Shown one piece after another: positions 6,095-10,030 of a DNA stretch of 10,030 bases. The translations under genes were made by a program, and so were the position numbers. The stretch is from the NCBI GenBank assembly GCA_013042695.1, contig JABDPQ010000202.1:1-10030 (forward strand). Direction: 5' to 3'. Position 1 is the stretch's first letter. Each line of letters opens with the position of its first letter. Origin of the DNA: Desulfobacterales bacterium (GTDB lineage: Bacteria > Desulfobacterota > Desulfobulbia > Desulfobulbales > Desulfocapsaceae). Below the pieces are notes generated by a model, which had not been told where the DNA came from, searched no databases, and saw only the letters and a list, made by a program, of their open reading frames with translations.

Positions 6095-7306
6095 CTATGT
6101 TTTCAAAAGTTTGTTCTTGACTATATAATCCCAGAGCATGTCTGCTGCCTTAATCTTTGAGGTATGGGGCAACTCGGTAACTCCGTTGTGATCTATCAGA
6201 ACAAGTTGATTACTATCCACTTCAAACCCACTTTGAGCGGAGGCAATGTTATTAACAGCTATGAGTGCAAGATTTTTCTTCTCAAGTTTCTTTCGACCCT
6301 GTTTTTCAAGATCAGAGCTCTCAGCGGCAAACCCTACAAGCAGCTGCTTTTTAGGATCACAGCGAGCACCGAGTGCTTGAAGGATATCAGGATTTGGAAC
6401 CAGCTTGATTGTCAGTGTTGCATCGTCTTTTTTAATCTTCTCTAAATGATGTTCAGCACTTTTAAAATCACTAACGGCTGCAGCTTTGATGATAACACTG
6501 GAATTGGAAAATTCGCTCATTACAGCATCATACATCTGTTGGGCTGAGACAACGGGAATTACGCGAACGCCAGCCGGCCAGTCAAGAGAAGTCGGTCCAG
6601 TGACAAGTGTAACCTCGGCTCCACGTCTAAACGCCGCTCGAGCAATAGCAAAACCCATCTTGCCTGATGAACGGTTGCTGATAAATCGTGCAGGATCATA
6701 ACGCTCTCTGGTTGGTCCGGCTGTAACAAGAACATTTTGACCTTTAAGATCACCATCAGAAAGTTCTTTTAAAAGATATTCTGATACCTGATGCCAATCT
6801 GGCAGACGCCCTTTCCCATAATCCCCACAGGCCATATTTCCGCACTCAGGTTCGATCACCTTGTATCCAAGAGTCTTTACTATCTCGATATTTTTCTGCG
6901 TTGCAGGGTGTTCATACATTTTCACATTCATAGCAGGACAAATGAGAACGGGGATATCAGCTGCCAATATTGTCGTTGTCAGCAGATCATCAGCAAAGCC
7001 GTAAGTCAAACGTGCTATAGTCTGGGCGGTCGCTGGTGCAACAATGATACAATCAGCCTCACGGCTTAAACCAATATGACTTATGGTTCCTTCTTCTTCG
7101 GCACTAAACATATTGGTAAGAACCCGCCGCCCGGATAGAGAAGAAAACGTCAGAGACGTGACAAATCTTTTCGCAGATTCAGTCATAACAACATCAACTT
7201 CGGCTTCTTCCTGGGCAAGCGTACTTACCCATCCAGCCACCTTGAAAGCTGCAATGCTGCCGGTAACCCCTACAATAATCCTCTTTCCCACAAAAGATGT
7301 GTGCAT
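6095..7306 (-). CDS. coaBC: Bifunctional phosphopantothenoylcysteine decarboxylase / phosphopantothenate-cysteine ligase CoaBC
   Basis: CoaBC adds cysteine to 4'-phosphopantothenate (CoaB, CTP-dependent) and decarboxylates the product (CoaC, FMN-dependent) to give phosphopantetheine, for coenzyme A synthesis in the cytoplasm. It has 403 residues from the chosen start, the usual size. The CoaC half (about 1-185) has KRIIVGVTGSIAAFK (8-22), the catalytic histidine in ISHIGLSREAD (His77), PAMN (Asn127) and the active-site flap cysteine in GNMACGDYGKGRLPD (Cys160). The CoaB half has VTAGPTRERYDPARFISNRSSGKMG (194-218, Asn211), KAAAVSDF (274-281) with the catalytic lysine in EKIKK (Lys290), and VGFAAES (324-330). 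I chose the ATG at 7306 because the family motif begins a few residues later. An in-frame ATG at 7333 would add nine residues but lies inside a perfect hairpin. Neither has a Shine-Dalgarno sequence. The gene is likely essential. Confidence 0.97.
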   Translation of the reverse strand: MHTSFVGKRIIVGVTGSIAAFKVAGWVSTLAQEEAEVDVVMTESAKRFVTSLTFSSLSGRRVLTNMFSAEEEGTISHIGLSREADCIIVAPATAQTIARLTYGFADDLLTTTILAADIPVLICPAMNVKMYEHPATQKNIEIVKTLGYKVIEPECGNMACGDYGKGRLPDWHQVSEYLLKELSDGDLKGQNVLVTAGPTRERYDPARFISNRSSGKMGFAIARAAFRRGAEVTLVTGPTSLDWPAGVRVIPVVSAQQMYDAVMSEFSNSSVIIKAAAVSDFKSAEHHLEKIKKDDATLTIKLVPNPDILQALGARCDPKKQLLVGFAAESSDLEKQGRKKLEKKNLALIAVNNIASAQSGFEVDSNQLVLIDHNGVTELPHTSKIKAADMLWDYIVKNKLLKT

Positions 7307-7319
7307 GGTCTTGGGGAGG

Positions 7320-7361
7320 AGAAAGAAAAGCATGCTGTTTTTCAGGCATGCTTTTCTTTCT
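7320..7361 (-). terminator. Perfect 16-bp inverted repeat between the Bax-inhibitor-1 gene and coaBC, probable terminator
   Basis: AGAAAGAAAAGCATGC (7320-7335) and its exact complement (7346-7361) flank a 10-base loop. On the minus strand the form is A-rich arm, GCATGC core, loop, GCATGC core, then TTTTCTTTCT. This is the classic layout of an intrinsic terminator, 18 bases after the Bax-inhibitor-1 stop codon. An inner CTG/CAG pairing with one bulge could lengthen the stem. The structure is symmetric and could also act on the plus strand. It covers the alternative coaBC start at 7333, so coaBC would need read-through or a promoter inside or just after the hairpin. Confidence 0.65.
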
Positions 7362-7379
7362 GATTGTTAGAACGTCTCT

Positions 7380-8087
7380 CTAGTCCCTGCTACCGCCAAA
7401 GAATCTGAGCAACATGAGGAACAAATTGATAAAATCGAGATAGAGAGCAAGGGCACCCATTATCGAACCTTTAACAATGGCCTCTTGTCCTTGTGAAAGT
7501 ATACCTTCTTCTCCCATTTTTTTTATCTTTTGAACGTCATATGCAGTCAAACCGGTGAAAATGAAGACACCAATCATCGAAATAACCCAATAAACGCCTG
7601 GACTTTTAAGAAAAATATTAACTACCGAGGCGATAATGACACCGATAAGCCCCATAAATAGAAACGACCCCCAGCCGGACAGGTCTTTCTTTGTGACCGT
7701 TCCGTACATGGCCATAGCGCCAAACATTCCTGCAGTAATCAGGAATGTCCCGGCTATAGAGGCTCCGGTATATCTGAGAAAGATTGTTGAGAAAAAGAGC
7801 CCATTGAGCACTGAATAAGCAATAAACAGCGTTGAAGCAGTACTTGCCTGAATCTTATCAATACGGGCAGAGAGAAAAAAGACCAAACCGAGGGTGCCGA
7901 TAGCGATAACCAGAAATAGTGGCGATCCGATAATTATTTGGGCCAGACCCGACACTGCAGTGCCGTATGCGACGATACCGGTAATTCCAAGTCCGATAGT
8001 CATCCAGTTGAACACCTTTGCCAAAAAGATAGAAGAAGCATCCTGTTTGGCTTGACTAATGGTTATTGGCTGAGATCCTGATTGCAT
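7380..8087 (-). CDS. Bax inhibitor-1 family integral membrane protein (YbhL/YccA/YetJ-like)
   Basis: This 235-residue inner-membrane protein has seven hydrophobic segments, at about residues 27-45, 52-74, 83-104, 107-130, 139-160, 166-184 and 208-230. Members are known as pH-sensitive calcium leak channels (Bacillus YetJ) or as partners of the FtsH protease (E. coli YccA). Which role applies here is not known. Family marks are FNWMTIGLGITG (26-37), GTVTKKDLSGWG (129-140), FTGLTAYDVQKIKK (177-190), and GALALYLDFINLFLMLLRFFG (211-231). Asp184 and Asp218 are probably the conserved aspartate pair of the channel pore. The ATG at 8087 has AAGGAG six bases upstream. An in-frame TTG at 8093 would abut the ribosome-binding site and is unlikely. 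The gene follows the sugar phosphotransferase gene by 69 bases and ends before a strong terminator-like hairpin, so it may be a single-gene unit or the last gene of the polysaccharide operon. Confidence 0.95.
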   Translation of the reverse strand: MQSGSQPITISQAKQDASSIFLAKVFNWMTIGLGITGIVAYGTAVSGLAQIIIGSPLFLVIAIGTLGLVFFLSARIDKIQASTASTLFIAYSVLNGLFFSTIFLRYTGASIAGTFLITAGMFGAMAMYGTVTKKDLSGWGSFLFMGLIGVIIASVVNIFLKSPGVYWVISMIGVFIFTGLTAYDVQKIKKMGEEGILSQGQEAIVKGSIMGALALYLDFINLFLMLLRFFGGSRD

Positions 8088-8127
8088 AAACAACTCCTTA
8101 TTATGGTTCTTATTATTAAACTACACG

Positions 8128-8154
8128 AGTATAAAATAGATATTCATCAAACAA
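8128..8154 (-). promoter_or_regulatory. Weak candidate promoter for the Bax-inhibitor-1 gene
   Basis: In the AT-rich 69-base gap before the gene, the minus strand has TATACT (8128-8133, five of six matches to TATAAT) with TTGTTT 15 bases upstream (8149-8154, three of six matches). The -10 box is good but the -35 box and spacing are poor. It is offered only as the best local candidate for independent transcription. Confidence 0.25.
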
Positions 8155-8156
8155 TT

Positions 8157-9566
8157 TCAATAGGCACCATTTCTCCTGAACATAATATATACCGTTCTGA
8201 TGATAATTTTAACATCTGTCCAAAGAGAGTAATTGAGAATGTACCAATCATCCAAATTTACCCGCTCCTGATAATCCTCAATGTTAGACCTCTTGCCCAC
8301 CTGCCAGGGACCAGTAATACCAGGTTTCATTGAACAATAGCGCCCAGCACTCTCTTTGTAAAAATCCTGCAATTCTCCTCCAACGATTGGTCTGGCACCA
8401 ACAACACTCATATCTCCTTTCAATACATTGAAAAACTGAGGAAACTCGTCAAGACTCGTCCTGCGAAGAATTCGACCGATTCTGGTAATTCGGGGATCAT
8501 TTTTCAACTTGTACGTTTGTTCCCATTCCTCTTTCATCGCCGAATTTTTTTGCAGAAGCCCCTTGAGCTCCTTTTCTGCTCCGACTCTCATTGTACGAAA
8601 TTTCAAGCAATCAAATTCTTTTCCTGCCGCAGTTATTCTTTTGTGTCGATAAATAATCGACCCGCCATCTTCCAATTTAATCAAGATACTGATAATCAAC
8701 GTTAGTGGCAGACTCAGGAGGAGAACAAAGAGTGAAAACAATACATCGAAACCTCGTTTCCATTCCGTGTGGGGGTTAAAATTTAACACCAGCATCTTGC
8801 CAAGGGATTGAATCTCCGCATGATGGAGACCAAATACATAGAGATCCGGTACAAGAATTATGCGCGCCCCAAGCGATCGGCATTCTCGAAGAATTGAAAA
8901 AATCTTTCTTTCGGCACGCATCGGCAGAGCAATATAAACATAGTCAATATCGTTTATTTGCAAGTACTCTGGAAGCATATTTATCTCACCAAGAACAGGT
9001 TTACCCATCGCAGTGAGCTCAGGCTCATCAGCTACTTTATCATCAAAAAAGCCCATAATTTCAATACCCGCCCATGGAATAGTATCGAGCTCTTTAACAA
9101 GATTTTTCCCAAGATCCCCTGCCCCCGCAATCACCGCCCTGCGGATATTTCTTCCTCTCCGCCGAATGGAGCGCAGGATTTTCCGAGCCCCAAGGTGGAT
9201 GAAAAATAAAAGAATCGGTGTCGTTGTGGACCAGAGCATAAACACCACCCGCGAATAGCCCTCGGAACTTTTAAAGATAAAGAAGTAGAAGAGAACAAGA
9301 CCGACAACAGCTCCCCAAGCTTTTAAAATAATCAGAAATTCTGTATAAAATTTCCAACCACGCCAGGATCGATAGAGTTGAAAAGATTGAAAGCTTATCA
9401 AACAGAGTACAAACGAAATAATTACCAGTTTCGTGTAATATTCACTCCACGGAACTCTGTACCAATAAACCAAGGCGGACAGATAGCCGACAACGAGAAG
9501 GCAGTCAACCAGGTGCAGAATCCTTGCCATGATCGAACTCTGTTCGCGCAGATTTGTGGAAAGCAT
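8157..9566 (-). CDS. Undecaprenyl-phosphate sugar phosphotransferase (WbaP/WcaJ-type, exopolysaccharide initiation)
   Basis: This enzyme transfers a sugar 1-phosphate from a nucleotide sugar to undecaprenyl phosphate, the first membrane step in building an O-antigen, capsule or exopolysaccharide repeat. At 469 residues it has the three-part layout of large polyprenyl-phosphate phosphotransferases. There are four N-terminal membrane spans (about 15-37, 46-66, 77-98, 106-127), a Rossmann-like central domain with RAVIAGAGDLGKNL (143-155), and a C-terminal catalytic domain from KRGFDVLFSLFVLLLSLP (270-287) onward. Catalytic-domain marks are KFRTM (322-326), the Asp-Glu dyad in TSLDEFPQFFNVLKGDMSVVGARP (Asp373-Glu374) and PGITGPWQV (415-423). 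The usual RxG before the KFRTM block reads RIT here. The donor sugar cannot be told. The ATG at 9566 has no Shine-Dalgarno sequence, and a second ATG at 9530 (MARILHLVDC) is a real alternative start. The glycosyltransferase gene upstream supports a polysaccharide cluster. Confidence 0.95.
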   Translation of the reverse strand: MLSTNLREQSSIMARILHLVDCLLVVGYLSALVYWYRVPWSEYYTKLVIISFVLCLISFQSFQLYRSWRGWKFYTEFLIILKAWGAVVGLVLFYFFIFKSSEGYSRVVFMLWSTTTPILLFFIHLGARKILRSIRRRGRNIRRAVIAGAGDLGKNLVKELDTIPWAGIEIMGFFDDKVADEPELTAMGKPVLGEINMLPEYLQINDIDYVYIALPMRAERKIFSILRECRSLGARIILVPDLYVFGLHHAEIQSLGKMLVLNFNPHTEWKRGFDVLFSLFVLLLSLPLTLIISILIKLEDGGSIIYRHKRITAAGKEFDCLKFRTMRVGAEKELKGLLQKNSAMKEEWEQTYKLKNDPRITRIGRILRRTSLDEFPQFFNVLKGDMSVVGARPIVGGELQDFYKESAGRYCSMKPGITGPWQVGKRSNIEDYQERVNLDDWYILNYSLWTDVKIIIRTVYIMFRRNGAY

Positions 9567-9603
9567 AAGTTATAGTAACGGTTTTCAAAAGGCAGAGACG
9601 ATA

Positions 9604-9626
9604 AAAGAGCTTCAGACAAGCTCTTT
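9604..9626 (-). terminator. Terminator hairpin overlapping the stop of the glycosyltransferase gene
   Basis: AAAGAGCTT and AAGCTCTTT form a perfect 9-bp stem with a 5-base loop. Read on the minus strand it is followed by TTTTAT. The upstream arm encodes the last residues (KEL) of the glycosyltransferase, and its TGA stop lies across the loop and the first base of the second arm. It separates this gene from the phosphotransferase gene, which would then need its own promoter or read-through. Confidence 0.6.
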
Positions 9627-10030
9627 ACCATTCCACCATCTTTTGTGCATACTCAAATTTGGTATCATCTTTCGTGGGATCCTGCGATAGTGAAGCCCCA
9701 AACGATACCCCAGATATTTTAGAACAATTCTTACCACAAAATCACTGATAAGACCATATTTGCGACGTTTACAAAGAAAAGAAATCCCTGATCGCACATA
9801 TTCTGATCCTTGATTTCGAGCACTTCCGTAGGTCTGGAGCAACCACTTCTCACTGGCATGCAGCACGCCTATATCAAAATAACGCCGAAACTCCTCCGAC
9901 CAGGAGTAATTATGCGAATGATAGACAGCGGCATCTGCAGCATAGGCGATTTTTCGTCCCTGTTCCAGCAACCTTCCGACGGCACACGTATCTTCTCCGA
10001 AAATCAAACCATTTCTGAAATAGTTGATAT
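9612..10030 (-). CDS. Family-2 glycosyltransferase, C-terminal part (5' end beyond window)
   Basis: The frame is open from the right edge and gives the last 138 residues. It begins at INYFRNGLIFGEDTCAVGRLLEQG, where the GED motif matches the late catalytic region of GT-A family-2 transferases (rhamnosyltransferase-like). It is followed by IAYAADAAVYHSHNYSWSEEFRRYFDIGVLHASEKW and the tail YLGYRLGLHYRRIPRKMIPNLSMHKRWWNG. The HSHNYS-x-x-EEFRRYFDIG pattern is typical of a subgroup found in O-antigen and exopolysaccharide clusters, which transfers a sugar from a nucleotide donor to the lipid-linked chain. The donor is not known, and the nucleotide-binding N-terminal part lies outside. A TTG at 10007 is internal and not a start. 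The gene ends inside a terminator hairpin 45 bases before the phosphotransferase gene. Confidence 0.88.
   Translation of the reverse strand, partial: INYFRNGLIFGEDTCAVGRLLEQGRKIAYAADAAVYHSHNYSWSEEFRRYFDIGVLHASEKWLLQTYGSARNQGSEYVRSGISFLCKRRKYGLISDFVVRIVLKYLGYRLGLHYRRIPRKMIPNLSMHKRWWNGKELV

Overview
The window looks like ordinary chromosomal DNA from a Gram-negative bacterium of moderate GC content, with mostly compact genes on the minus strand. The gene mix is a branched-chain-amino-acid-type ABC transporter, an E. coli-like NadA, a DUF3524/QTMAN-type glycosyltransferase, CoaBC, a Bax-inhibitor-1 protein and a WbaP-type exopolysaccharide initiator. My best guess is a Desulfobulbales-like member of the Desulfobacterota. 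That is an inference from gene content and protein style, not from a search, and a gammaproteobacterium or other proteobacterium cannot be excluded.

Layout from left to right. Positions 1-3051 (minus) hold a transport operon read leftward: a periplasmic substrate-binding protein, a LivH-type permease and a LivM-type permease that runs off the left edge. The LivM start overlaps the LivH stop by one base (TAATG). The ATPase genes (livG/livF) would be expected just beyond the edge. Positions 3052-3511 are a 460-bp divergent control region containing a possible nadA promoter and a short palindrome just before nadA. nadA (3512-4576) is the only gene on the plus strand. It converges on a DUF3524 glycosyltransferase (4739-5860, minus), the family of the tRNA-queuosine mannosyltransferase, across a 162-bp gap (4577-4738) in which I see no convincing gene or terminator. 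A 234-bp intergenic stretch (5861-6094) carries two back-to-back hairpins and, at its right end, a probable coaBC terminator. coaBC (6095-7306, minus) follows. It is separated from the upstream Bax-inhibitor-1 gene (7380-8087, minus) by a perfect 16-bp inverted repeat that looks like a terminator. At the right end are a polyprenyl-phosphate sugar phosphotransferase (8157-9566, minus) and the C-terminal part of a family-2 glycosyltransferase (9612-10030, minus), whose stop codon lies in the loop of its own terminator hairpin. These two are probably the edge of a surface-polysaccharide cluster extending to the right.

The genes form separate functional groups: uptake of an organic solute, NAD synthesis (quinolinate), tRNA modification (probable), coenzyme A synthesis, a membrane stress/ion channel protein, and polysaccharide assembly. 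I see no tRNA, rRNA, CRISPR array, insertion sequence or phage signature, and no obviously new multi-gene system. The points most worth checking are the bacterial QTMAN-like gene with its structured upstream region, and the hairpin that coincides with the start of coaBC.
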